Source: Asterias rubens | Lineage: Eukaryota > Echinodermata > Asteroidea > Forcipulatida > Asteriidae | Direction of reading: 5' to 3' | NCBI RefSeq assembly: GCF_902459465.1 | Contig: NC_047063.1 | Span: forward strand, 16,553,343-16,617,342 | DNA length: 64,000 bases | Shown here: piece by piece, positions 11,258 through 49,600 of the stretch | Layout: each line of letters starts with the position of its first letter | How positions within the stretch are numbered: the first letter of the stretch is position 1 | The notes under the pieces: model-generated | Databases searched by the model: none | What the model was told of the DNA's origin: nothing | The model's input: only the letters and a program-made list of their open reading frames with translations | Translations under genes and position numbers: made by a program

Positions 11258-11860
11258 GTAAGTTTACGTATTAATCTTGAACTTGCAGCATTTTAAAGGC
11301 ATGTTTATGCTACACTGCCACAATAATTATGTGTATATTTTGAATAGTCCACTACAGGTTGATTCATTATCAATTTGTCTGTAAAAAAAAAAAATGAATT
11401 CGACCTACTCCATTGGTTTCAACAAAAACACCACATGAACACACACACAGCTCTGTGTTGATGTCACTAATCTTGTGGAAATTCCTGTGTTCGATCTTCT
11501 GTACACTATACAAATCAAAAACATTTTCTGGAACATGTGTGGATGTGTCGTCCCCATGTGGTTCGAGCGTTAAAAACAACCGAAACACCAAACCATCTGA
11601 ACTTTGTTCTGTTTCCTTTCCATTTGTTTAATTGGAATATTTATCATGTTTAATAATAAAAGTAGATACACAATTGCTATTACAAAGTAGTTTAAACAGC
11701 GAGAGTGGAGTTAACCTGACGTCATCCAGGCCCTCTGTTTGTTTGAAAGTTATTGTTCGAAAAAGGCAGGAAGCCGGATAAAATCGGAGTCGGTTCAATA
11801 GGATATTCTTTCAACCATGGATTCCAGAGGTCGATTCAGAGCTATGATGCGTATTGAACT

Positions 11861-12120
11861 TAAGGCAGTGTGCACTGTTGGTAATCACTCAAAATAATTA
11901 TTACGATATAACCTTACTTGGTAACAAGTTTGATGGGGAGCTGTTGATAGTATAAAACATTATGAGAAACGAATTTGATTTTGAGACCTCACATTTAGAA
12001 TTTGAGGTCTCGAAATCTACGTTACTTTAGAGGGAGCCGTTTCTCACAATGTTTTATACTATCAGCCTCCCCCATTACTAATGCTAACAATTATTTTGAG
12101 TAACTACCAATAGTGTCCAG
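11861..12120. mobile_element. MITE family A, internally deleted copy
   Basis: Both ends are recognisable (AAGGCAGTG, TAGTGTCCAG), but it is only 260 bp; the central section with the ACGAAGTTGTGTG motif is missing. Confidence 0.8.
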
Positions 12121-12823
12121 ATAAGTTTTTAAATGGAGTTTTATTTTCCTTTTTGTGCGCTTCGACACGTAGTTTTCTAATGAGTCCTCTGAGCGACATG
12201 ACTAGGCCAACTGCTAAGTAAGCAAAACAAAAATGGTCAAAACGGAGACCGGGTCAGTAATTCTATCTAACAAGCATTTTGATCGAATTTAATGTATTGA
12301 TATTGCATCTACGAATTGTCCTCCCCTTTATAATGCTCCATGCATTTTTATTTTTATTTTATTTTATATATTTACAAATTAGGCACCATAGTTGATTAAT
12401 GGGCCTTTGTGGAATAAACCGTAAACTTGTTAAAAAGCTGTTTCCCCCATTTTACACTGAAAGCATATAATCGGACGGAAATCAATTACGTGCTGGTATA
12501 AGCTCATTTATAGCCCATTATAGTGGTAGTAAAACTTATTGTATTTTTTTAATGATGTGAACTCTTTAGGAATATTATTCCAAATGGTATTCGTCAGACC
12601 GTACAAAATACTGCAAGAAAAACATTCTGCTTGCCATACTTTCCTGCCAAGTTCTGTAATGTTTTAGTAAATCTTGACGATCCCATCCCATGATATTATC
12701 TGGCAACATCCAAAAGTCTCACGCTTGGTACCATACCGTGGAAACTGACTCATTGACTGGACAAACAATGTGAGAGAAATTGAAAAAAGGCAATCCTTCT
12801 ATTTTTGTTAATATGTTGTACAG

Positions 12824-38504
<25,681 letters not shown>

Positions 38505-38538
38505 CAGAAACTTCATCACAGAGGGTTGGTTGCACCTC

Positions 38539-38544
38539 AATAAA
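38539..38544 (+). terminator. Candidate poly(A) signal AATAAA, ABCC gene
   Basis: CTCAATAAACA lies 35 bases after the stop codon. Other AATAAA hexamers occur near 38720 and 41072, so a longer 3' UTR is possible. Confidence 0.4.
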
Positions 38545-38926
38545 CAAACTCCCTTGGCATACAGAGCAAAATGCTAAATAATCACATGTACTTAAAAAAA
38601 GAAACACCCAGATTTCTCACAGCATTTTACAGTAAGGGTGGGGGGGATTATCCATGATGATCTGAACTTTTATCCGCTTATCAATTTAATACAGGGTCCG
38701 TTGAGTTGTTCCCCCTCCAAATAAAGACACCCCTACACCAGTGTTAGTTTCCAAGGGTCTGAGCATCACTCGTGAAAAAGAAATTCCGTTCACCTTTCGG
38801 CAAAGATGAAACAAATCAGGGCCAACGTCATCAAGAATACCTGAAATTGGAAGTCAACAACCCAAATGTCAAAAGTTTTCCACACAGTGCCCCTTTTATT
38901 GTCTACTTTCCAAAAAAGAGCCACTC

Positions 38927-39091
38927 CTAAAGGCAGTGGACACTATTGGTAATTACTCAAAAATAATTTTTAGCATAAAACCTTTCTTGGTGACGAGTAA
39001 TGGGGAGAGGTTGGTGGTATAAAACATTGTGAGAAACGGCTCCCTCTGAAGTGCCATAGTTTTCGAGAAAGATGTAATTTTCCACGAATTT
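38927..39091. mobile_element. MITE family A, left-end fragment
   Basis: TAAAGGCAGTGGACACTATT through TTTTCCACGAATTT, then abruptly unrelated AT-rich sequence with a poly-T and (TTA)n block at 39177-39235. Confidence 0.88.
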
Positions 39092-39313
39092 ATATTGTTT
39101 CTTCTGTTTTTGCAAAATTGTCTGTATTTTTAATAATTTTAATTGTACACCGCTTTGTTTGTGACTTCGAAGGCGTTTTTTTTTTTTTTTTTTTTTTAAT
39201 AATACATATTATTATTATTATTATTATTATTTTATTTGTTTTAAAAATGGATTGACTATACGCAAAATGACGATTTATGAAGACGAACAAATTACTGAAA
39301 GATGGAGACCCAG

Positions 39314-39696
39314 TTAAAAGGGCACTGGACACTCTTGGTTATTACTCAAATCAGTTGTTACCATAACAACTTACTTTGTAACGAGCAATGGAGAACTGTT
39401 GATAATAATTATAACATTATGAGAAACGGCTCCTTCTGGTAACGTAGTTTTTGAGGAAGAGATAATTTACCTCTTAAATGTTTGAATCTAGTTAAAGACT
39501 TCAGGCCTGAAGCCATTTTTAAGCATCTGAAGGCGCACAAACATGTGCAACAAGGGTGTTTTTTCTTTGAGTATTTTCTTGCCACTTCGACGACCAATTG
39601 AGTCCAAATTGTTCTCAGACTTGTTACTATGTTAAAGGATACACCAACTGGTAATACTGGTCTTTGACGAATACCAAAGATTTCCAGTGCCTTTAA
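39314..39696. mobile_element. MITE, diverged family A relative
   Basis: TTAAAAGGGCACTGGACACT to TTTCCAGTGCCTTTAA, with TTAA at both ends; the central palindrome is replaced. Confidence 0.85.
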
Positions 39697-40048
39697 AGCC
39701 ATCATACAAAACCCAAATGGTAAAATGCAGTTTAATGTTAGCTACGACAAAAAAGGGACAATAAGTGACCTCATTATCGAACTTCCACTTTGTTCCTTCT
39801 GACAAAAGGCAAAGAGTAAAGGAAAATTTTCAATGCCTCAGTTGTTATGGAAACCTGAATTTCAGATTATCGATCTGCTCCTGCTATCACTGCCCATTTT
39901 ATTGAAAGTTGTAATAAAACGAAGCTCGAAGCAAAATTGTTAGTTACGATGGAGCTCCACATTGCCGGATGAAAAAAAGGTAAGCCTCCATCCAAGAACT
40001 ATTTAAAATCGACTCATTGATATTTTGTACGTTTCCTTTGGTGGCCCT

Positions 40049-40412
40049 TAGAGACACTGGACACTATTGGTAATTGTCAAAGACCAACATTCTCACTTGG
40101 TGTATCCCAACATCCTTAAAATAACAAATCTGTGAAATGTTTGACTTATAATCGTCAAAGTTGCAAGAGAATAATGATAGAATGAAACACCCTTTTTGCA
40201 CACATTACTTGTGTGCTTTCGGATGTCTGTTTAACGAAAGGCGTGGTGGTCTTTTGGAGTGAGCAATTGAATCTTTCTCAACACCTTATTCAGAGGGAGT
40301 CGTTTCTCACATTTGTGCTGCACTATCAAAAGCTTTCCACTACTCATTTTCAAGGTTCAACAAATGTCAACAAATACTTTGAATAGTTACCAATAGTGGC
40401 CAGTGCCTTTAA
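40049..40412. mobile_element. MITE, diverged family A relative
   Basis: GAGACACTGGACACTATTGG to CAATAGTGGCCAGTGCCTTT, abutting the family D element that follows. Confidence 0.87.
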
Positions 40413-40614
40413 AGGATTTGGGTACTTTTGTATGACACACAACACAATGTCCATAGATTTACGTTAAACGTACATGGTTCGAAGATAATGATGGTAGAAA
40501 GCTTCCCTATTTTCGCAAGTAATATTTAAAGGGAAGCGTTCTACCATCATTATCTTCGAACTGTGTGAGAAATCTGTGCACTCTGTGTTGTGTGTCCTTC
40601 AAAAACTACCCAGA
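40410..40614. mobile_element. Palindromic MITE, family D, copy 2
   Basis: GAAGATAATGATGGTAGAAA pairs with CTACCATCATTATCTTCGAA. Shorter than the copy at 1330 because the inner palindrome is absent. Confidence 0.88.
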
Positions 40615-41094
40615 CTTCTATTTTGCTAGTGCTTCAGTTCACACTAATCAGACCCGTGGTTTAGCCAAAGGGAATCTTTTTGTGAAACAAAGTAGAACTG
40701 AGTTTCTTAAAAACAGTCAGTCAGTGTTTGTCTTTTCGGAAAAAAGCTTAAGAAGATTTTGATTGAATTATACACAACTTTTTAGTAAATATTTTATCTA
40801 TTGCCCAGTCTCACTCATGCATAATGTCCATGTCCCTTTTGTATGTTAGTGTTTGTTTTTGTGTAAATTGTCCTTGTCTTTAGGGAAGAGGGAAAAAAAG
40901 CTTTTGCTTCTTCTTTTTCCTACATGTTAACATCATCTTTTTCCTACATGTTAACATCAAACTATTTTCTATTTATTGTTCATTAACTGGATTATTAAGT
41001 TTTCCATAGTACAAGTTATTATATGTTTTCTGAACAATGTTATTACACTGTATTGATTGATGTTGACATGAAATAAATGTATCTGAAATGAAAA

Positions 41095-42433
41095 AATGAG
41101 ACCCTTTAAAGCTCTTCGCCCGATCTTCCAGTTTAACTCAGCGGGCTATCCCTTGGCAGATTATCCAGTCTCTTACAGCCATCTGAACATGAAGTGTAAT
41201 AACCAAAGCTATGCATTACGTTAATTGTTGACGACAGTAAGCAGAATATTCGATAAACATTTATTTCCCTTTTAAGCATTAAAAATTGAAAAAAAACTTA
41301 CAGCCATTTAGGCCTACTTGCCCAGTGTTTCAAACGGGTTGAATCAACGATGGACCGGCAGAAATAAACACACATCCAGCAGCTACAACAGTAACCAACA
41401 TTAGATGAAAACCAGGATAAGTTTAAACAAAGGACACTATTTTATAAGGTATAATGTAAATACTAATTGCTGATTGTCTGCATAAGCACACACTCACATC
41501 GGGCCTAAGTTCTCTCTACAAATAAATCTCTGCCTTCTCTCAGACAGTCTATCCTTCTGCCCGAGTAAAAAGTGGCGCGAAAAATGAAATATAAAATGTA
41601 ATGGAAATAAAATGCGTCACAAACCAAAACAAAATGCGACGGGAAAATAATGTCCACGCGAAAAGAAGAAGAACAAAATTACCTAAAAACGCCTCATGAG
41701 ATCGGTTATTATATATTTAGCCTTTGAAATATATTTGTGATATTCACTCATTCTTAATTTCAATAGTTAATGACATCATGTTGGAAGCTATACATTACTT
41801 TGTTTTTAACATCATGGTATATATCGAAGAAAAGAGTCTCCCGACCATGTTCTTATGTCTCAGAGCTACTGAAGAAGGGAAAAAAGAAAAAGAAAAAAAA
41901 GTGGAGTACCGTTCTCAAAGTGCACATTCGCCATTGTAACTTTGGTGGTGACCTTGTTCTGATCAGCAATAATTGGTTATGCTAAAGTACGACTTATAAA
42001 GCATAGTTCCAAATTGTAAAATACGATGCTAAAGAATGTTACAAAATGGTCAGTTTATGAGCGAGAGAGAAGAGTAAGTTTTTAGTTAAAGAACTGAAAG
42101 TATGCGATATTAGATTAAATAAAAAGAGAAGTTCTTTTAAGAACAACACTCCACAGTAAACTAGATGGTGTTACTGCAAGCTGAATTGGATTGAAGCCTC
42201 ACTGCGCAGTGCATTGCGCTATTAAAAACAGCTCTATTAAATTGTGAAAATTGGCTGAACTTTTTCAGAGCGTGAATAATTATTAGAGGTCAGAGAACAA
42301 TTTTATCTATAAAGTCATCATACTGAGGGAGTGAAATCAACCCCGCCCCCTCCCCCAACCACCACCAGACTGGTAGAACATATCAAAGTGAATAATTAAT
42401 ACGTTTTAGAGGAAAGAAAAAGAGCATGTCAAT
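41095..42433. other. Interval without a recognisable gene
   Basis: AT-rich sequence between the ABCC 3' region and the family H element. An open frame at 41724-41939 is low complexity (Lys/Glu-rich) and matches nothing I know. Confidence 0.6.
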
Positions 42434-42805
42434 AGACCCTTCCCATGAAATATGTAAATTGCACATAGCGCCTGCGCACTAACATTTTGGTTGGCAAAAT
42501 GAGGGAACATCGCGCTCTTTTGTACACGGCTAATGGGTGCGTGACGCAGACGCGATTGCGCGTCTGCTTAGTGGACAACTCTATAGGCCGAGTTATAGTC
42601 GGTCGCGCGATGGTCGGGCGTCGGAAATCTCGACGCGCGATCATAAAAAGACACGGTTTTTAGGCCTCAGTCTTAGGATTGCGCGCAAGATTTCTGTCGC
42701 GCGACTATCGCGCGACCGACTATAAACCGGCCTTTAGGCGTTTGCCAACCAACAGGGTCTGTACGCATGCGTGATTGTGATTAGCATATTTCACGGGAAG
42801 GGTCC
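42434..42805. mobile_element. TIR element (family H) carrying a nested family G element
   Basis: The ends AGACCCTTCCCATGAAATAT and ATATTTCACGGGAAGGGTCC are inverted repeats, and the inner arms CTGCGCAC / GTACGCATGCG also pair. The middle (42581-42738) is a family G copy. Confidence 0.85.
42581..42738. mobile_element. MITE family G, copy 2
   Basis: GAGTTATAGTCGGTCGCGCG at the left and CGACTATAAACCGGCCTTTA at the right; the interior is GCGCG-rich and inverted relative to 5667-5795. Confidence 0.85.
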
Positions 42806-45800
42806 ATTAAATTTGAGGGGTGTTTTTGTATAGATTTGTTCTTTTGAGAATTTTTTGTTTGTGTCATTTATTTTCCCGCCGCAGGGGTTAGAGTAGATTT
42901 CAGAACTCGGAAAGATTCTTAGTTATCAAAATATAAAATGTGGAATTGCTATCACGAAGAGTGTCGACCTCTGGTAAAATATTACTTAGTTTCAAACTGA
43001 AGTGAATAACATTTAGCTAAGTGTATGATGAAATTACCTCTAAAGTCTTTGCTTGCAGAACTAACTGATTTCGCTTTTACTGGGAAGAATTGTAAGATGA
43101 GAAATTATGAGATAAAACAAAATAGTTGTGTCATGTCGTGTCTGGTATACGAACCACGTTAAAAAAAGACATATACATGTATTTGTTTAGAGATAATTTG
43201 AATCAAGAATGCTGTCTTAAACTATTCGGTGCTTAAATGGTCACAGACCCTTACATTGCTTTCCCTGCAGCAGTAGCCTGTGGTTTTTCAAATGAACTCA
43301 GCATGAAAATGCTGAAGCAGGCAGGACCCAGTTTCATAGACCAGCTTAATTACAAAAAGCTAAGCAAAATCATTTTATCCTAACCATAACAAGGTTTAAA
43401 AGAACGAGGTTATTTAATTTGGTTTTCACTCATGTAAATTGCAAATGGAATCCTAAAGTTCAAAAAGTATCTAAAACCAAGATAGTGTCCCAAAAAGGTA
43501 TCCAGGGGTGGCGTGATAGGGATGCAGTTGAACAGTAAACCAATAAACAGTCTATAAATCGTAATATACAAATAAACCTATACATTTTCTATAAATAACT
43601 GACACTAGTTGAACATCGCATGTTCTTAGGAGGCACGTGCCGCAAATGTTCAATAACACCTTTCTGACTGGCATGAGCAATATTGCCATCGAAATCACTA
43701 ATTTGAAATGATTGGATCTTTGATTCGCTTGGCGTTATTAGCCGCGTGCAGACACTGGGATGTGAGATGTGCTGATAGAATAAAGGTTTTCCAATTTAAT
43801 GCTATGAGGCACTAGATAGTAACAGTATACCAGATTTTCAATTGTGCTTCGAAAATGACAAGTTGTAATTATAGAAGCCCCCGCCGTGCCACAAAATTTA
43901 CCGTATGAAGTTCTAAAAAAATAGTTTAAAGATGGGTTTATAAGATGGTGTCTAGTCAAACAAATAAATTAACAAAACACTTGGTGAGGCACTGCAGCTG
44001 TTAATGGTATCAACTATTTGGACAAATTATTGCCTTTTAAGTAGTATGATTTGAATTATTTTTTTCATCCAGAACTTATAAAAAATTTACGAAACGACTC
44101 ATGCATGAATCGTTTCTTAGTTTTCTGCGGTTTGGCTGTTCGTGATTGGTGCGGCCAGAAGTGCGACCAGTTGGTACACGCTGTCACCTTTAATAGTTAT
44201 GTTATATTTGGTTTGCAAAAACACCATGTGTAAATCTACTTGATGTTCTTTTGAGAACTTGTCTTGCTTTGTTTGGATTTGACATTCTTGTAAAAATAAC
44301 GTGACACTTTTTGCTTGTTTTTGTTTTTCAGTTTTTTAAGTTAGACACTGTAATCAGCTAAAAACGTCACATGTGATTTTTTTTTGTATTTAAGCTTCCT
44401 TTTTAATTTGCCATAAATTACTTGACGAAATGTATGGTCACATTTTTAAAACTCCAAGGCAACCAGTTCGAATATTAATGGTTTGATTCTTTTAAACCTG
44501 GTGTAAATTATCTTTTTTAGAGGTGTGATCATGACTTTGTGGAATATAGCTCCTTTTTATTACCTTTTTAAAACATTTTATTCATTTCCCTGATGAACGA
44601 CCTCTTGTAATTTTTTCCCGGAAGATTCAACTTGATGCCATCACAGTTTCAAGAGGGTAATGAAATAGCATATAACAACGCTCAATTTGCGTGATTGTGA
44701 TTAGCATATTTCACGGGAAGGGTCCATTAAATTTGAGGGGTGTTTTTGTATAGATTTGTTCTTTTGAGAATTTTTTTTGTGTGTGTCATTTATTTTCCCG
44801 CCGCAGGGGTTAGAGTAGATTTCAGAACTCGGAAAGATTCTTAGTTATCAAAATATAAAATGTGGAATTGCTATCATTAAGAGTGTCGACCTCTGGTAAA
44901 ATATTACTTAGTTTCAAACTGAAGTGAATAACATTTAGCTAAGTGTATGATGAAATTACCTCTAAAGTCTTTGCTTGCAGAACTAACTGATTTCGCTTTT
45001 ACTGGGAAGAATTGTAAGATGAGAAATTATGAGATAAAACAAAATAGTTGTGTCATGTCGTGTCTGGTATACGAACCACGTTAAAAAAAGACATATACAT
45101 GTATTTGTTTAGAGATAATTTGAATCAAGAATGCTGTCTTAAACTATTCGGTGCTTAAATGGTCACAGACCCTTACATTGCTTTCCCTGCAGCAGTAGCC
45201 TGTGGTTTTTCAAATGAACTCAGCATGAAAATGCTGAAGCAGGCAGGACCCAGTTTCATAGACCAGCTTAATTACAAAAAGCTAAGCAAAATCATTTTAT
45301 CCTAACCATAACAAGGTTTAAAAGAACGAGGTTATTTAATTTGGTTTTCACTCGTGTAAATTGCAAATGGAATCCTAAAGTTCAAAAAGTATCTAAAACC
45401 AAGATAGTGTCCCAAAAAGGTATCCAGGGGTGGCGTGATAGGGATGCAGTTGAACAGTAAACCGATAAACAGTCTATAAATCGTAATATACAAATAAACC
45501 TATACATTTTCTATAAATAACTGACACTAGTTGAACATCGCATGTTCTTAGGAGGCACGTGCCGCAAATGTTCAATAACACCTTTCTGACTGGCATGAGC
45601 AATATTGCCATCGAAATCACTAATTTGAAATGATTGGATCTTTGATTCGCTTGGCGTTATTAGCCGCGTGCAGACACTGGGATGTGAGATGTGCTGATAG
45701 AATAAAGGTTTTCCAATTTAATGCTATGAGGCACTAGATAGTAACAGTATACCAGATTTTCAATTGTGCTTCGAAAATGACAAGTTGTAATTATAGAAGC

Positions 45801-46610
45801 CCCCGCCGTGCCACAAAATTTACCGTATGAAGTTCTAAAAAATAGTTTAAAGATGGGTTTATAAGATAGTGTCTAGTCAAACAAATAAATTAACAAAACA
45901 CTTGGTGAGGCACTGCAGCTGTTAATGGTATCAACTATTTGGACAAATTATTGCCTTTTAAGTAGTATGATTTGAATTATTTTTTTCATCCAGAACTTAT
46001 AAAAAATTTACGAAACGACTCATGCATGAATCGTTTCTTAGTTTTCTGCGGTTTGGCTGTTCGTGATTGGTGCGGCCAGAAGTGCGACCAGTTGGTACAC
46101 GCTGTCACCTTTAATAGTTATGTTATATTTGGTTTGCAAAAACACCATGTGTAAATCTACTTGATGTTCTTTTGAGAACTTGTCTTGCTTTGTTTGGATT
46201 TGACATTCTTGTAAAAATAACGTGACACTTTTTGCTTGTTTTTGTTTTTCAGTTTTTTAAGTTAGACACTGTAATCAGCTAAAAACGTCACATGTGATTT
46301 TTTTTGTATTTAAGCTTCCTTTTTAATTTGCCATAAATTACTTGACGAAATGTATGGTCACATTTTTAAAACTCCAAGGCAACCAGTTCGAATATTAATG
46401 GTTTGATTCTTTTAAACCTGGTGTAAATTATCTTTTTTAGAGGTTTGATCATGACTTTGTGGAATATAGCTCCTTGTTATTACATTTTTAAAACATTTTA
46501 TTCATTCCCCTGATGAACGACTTCTTGTAATTTTTTCCCGGAAGATTCAACTTGATGCCATCACAGTTTCAAGAGGGTAATGAAATAGCATATAACAACG
46601 CTCAATTTTT
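42771..46610. repeat. 1.92-kb direct tandem duplication, two copies
   Basis: Copy 1 is about 42771-44690 and copy 2 about 44691-46610, offset 1921 bases downstream and 1920 after a one-base indel. Only scattered differences are visible (for example CACGAAGAG against CATTAAGAG, GTGTGATC against GTTTGATC, and homopolymer lengths). Both copies carry the same 60-codon open frame (44051 and 45972, beginning MNYFFHPELIKNLRND), which I do not recognise and do not call a gene. The left border lies inside the right terminal repeat of the family H MITE. The right border lies 37 bases before the signal-peptide exon at 46647. Confidence 0.95.
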
Positions 46611-46646
46611 GAAATGTAACTATTTTTGCGATCATTTATCTTTCAG

Positions 46647-49600
46647 CTCGTTTTAATTTGAAGACACAAAGGAACATGAGAGCCAACATGGTTTGGATTG
46701 CCACTGCTGCCATTTGTCTCGCGGCGGGTATGTATGGCTGCAGTGTTTATTTATTTATTTACTAATCATATTAATAGTATGTCTTTATTACCACATACGA
46801 CACAGAAACACTTTGGTTTGATCAACAGAGTGGCCTGAGCAGCCTTTTATTTGTTTATGCTGCAATGAGCTAAGCCATAACAAAATGCTTGTATTTTATA
46901 GAACTAAACCAGATCTCCGGCAGTTGCCTGCCATCCGCAAGATCTTCTAAAATGTGTTTAATGCAAACCAATAAGCTGAACTGATTCCCGGTAGTTGCAT
47001 CACCCGCGAAATCAAAAGTAACAAATAAAGCAATTAAAGCCAAACTGATTTCCGGCAGTTGCATAAATCCGCGAAATCAAAAGTAATAAACAAAGCAATT
47101 AAAGCCAAACTGATTTCCGCGAAATCAATAACAGTAAATCAACCAATAGCAAAACTGACCTCCGGCCGTAGCTAAATCCGCGAGGTCGCCAAAACTACTA
47201 CTGCATACAGGTTTCCGGACGAGGCTGTACCGCGAAACCAAAAGCGTTAAAATAAAAGGTTTGCAAAGGAACTTGAAATTAAAGCAAATATAGCACAGTT
47301 AAATAAACAGCACATATTCCCCGGTTGTTGGCAAATTAAGACAAAGCGACTAAAATATGTTTCATCCCGTCAACGCAGAATACCATAGTTATAATAATCA
47401 TAATACATTTAACAAAGACCCCAAAGTAGCAAATTATAACAGCTGAATGAATATACCTGAGGACTATTGAGGTGTAAACAATGAAATACCGCCTGCGGGA
47501 CCAACCTGAGAAGAGCGAAAAACTTCAAAAAACCCAAAGGGAAAAAGAAGGAAATTCTCTTACTGGCTCCTGAGATTTATGGCAGCCGAGTGTAAAAACT
47601 CCAGGATGGTCCTCATAAAATCAAATAAGCAACTTACAACGAAACGATAGCAATTTAGCCATTACTAAAATTGTAGCTCAAAACGAATTTTAGAAACCGA
47701 TACCAAATTTTTTAAGAAGGCGGTAGAATGGGGATGGCGGTGGGAATTCGAAAATTGATGACTGAAAAATTGTCAACTCAACTCAAAGGCTGCTCAGACA
47801 AAAGTGATCAAGCCAGCACAGACCGGCTATCAAGGAATGCAAGGCACCGTCCAAGGGGGTCAATTGGCCGAAAGGCGAGGCAATAAACCAAATGCCCGGT
47901 CCAGACTGGTGACAGATTGAGCACACAGGTCCCGCGACAAGCCCGCCTGACTGTCTAGCGGTAATAAAATATTTGAAGCACAAAGTTTTGGCCTCAAATT
48001 GATTATTACCACATACGACACAGAAACACTTTGGTTTGATCAACAGAGTGGCCTGAGCAGCCTTTTATTTGTTTATGCTGCAATGAGCTAAGCCATAACA
48101 AAATGCTTGTATTTTATAGAACTAAACCAGATCTCCGGCAGTTGCCTGCCATCCGCAAGATCTTCTAAAATGTGTTTAATGCAAACCAATAAGCTGAACT
48201 GATTCCCGGTAGTTGCATCACCCGCGAAATCAAAAGTAACAAATAAAGCAATTAAAGCCAAACTGATTTCCGGCAGTTGCATAAATCCGCGAAATCAAAA
48301 GTAATAAACAAAGCAATTAAAGCCAAACTGATTTCCGCGAAATCAATAACAGTAAATCAACCAATAGCAAAACTGACCTCCGGCCGTAGCTAAATCCGCG
48401 AGGTCGCCAAAACTACTACTGCATACAGGTTTCCGGACGAGGCTGTACCGCGAAACCAAAAGCGTTAAAATAAAAGGTTTGCAAAGGAACTTGAAATTAA
48501 AGCAAATATAGCACAGTTAAATAAACAGCACATATTCCCCGGTTGTTGGCAAATTAAGACAAAGCGACTAAAATATGTTTCATCCCGTCAACGCAGAATA
48601 CCATAGTTATAATAATCATAATACATTTAACAAAGACCCCAAAGTAGCAAATTATAACAGCTGAATGAATATACCTGAGGACTATTGAGGTGTAAACAAT
48701 GAAATACCGCCACACGGTCATCGAGATGACCGCCGCCAAAATAGCCTCAAGATTAATTCAGTTGGGTATAACTTTTATGGAAATAAAGTGCGAAGTGCAT
48801 CATTAAAATTAGAAATCAAGAAATGACAAGCTGTGTCAGAAAGGTGGATGCCGTCGTGGATAAATAAGTCACGATTCGACCACACTATTTGAGGATGGTT
48901 AATCAAACCACCGGGCGAGGACCTTAACAGACCACCCACATTACGATTGATGGCCCGTCTCGCCCTCTCAACCTTGTTTTGTTTGATCGCCCCAGTATAG
49001 GCAACTCGTGGTAAAATTTCGGACCAGAAAATTATGGCGTGCGGCAAAAGTTCTCTGGTGCCCGACAGCAACCGATGGATGTCATGCAACATGCATTTCT
49101 TTGGCACCTTGCCGAGGTCATTTGATCCCACATGAATAATGATGGCGTCCGGATTGGAGTTTTCGCGAGACCACGTGTATTGCAGAAAATCTCCAAACTG
49201 CTCAATGTGGAGTCCCCGTCTCCCGAACCATTGCACCTTCAAGCCGGGTATGAGTGTAGCATCCCTCACAGCTATGCGGGATGCCCAATGTACAAAAGAG
49301 TCGCCAATAACCCACACCAAAGGCTCACCGTGGTGTGGGGTTGCTCATAAAGGAAACAGAATGAAAGAAAACAAATTAAAATGGGGTTGTAATACTAAAA
49401 TCAAATCCAAACAAAAGCATTAACAAAATTATTAACAAAAGAAAACTGAGCAGGGGCAGGCTTTTTACAAAATAAAGCCGGGGTCAATACGAATGTAGCG
49501 GCTATAGGCGTTGGACTTCCAACGCCCCATAGCTTAAATATCCGCCTCGGGAATACCTGACATTGCTGCAGAGGTGGCTGCCCCAATACGAAATGAATGC

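Noticed and set aside
44051-44233. Duplicated 60-codon frame MNYFFHPELIKN (also at 45972)
   Set aside because: Its repetition simply reflects the 1.92-kb duplication; no similarity or splice context suggests a gene.
46787-48711. LTR retrotransposon with a duplicated LTR
   Set aside because: The repeated blocks are not at the two ends as LTRs; the A1-B1-A2-B2 order plus a tyrosine recombinase identifies a Ngaro/DIRS element.
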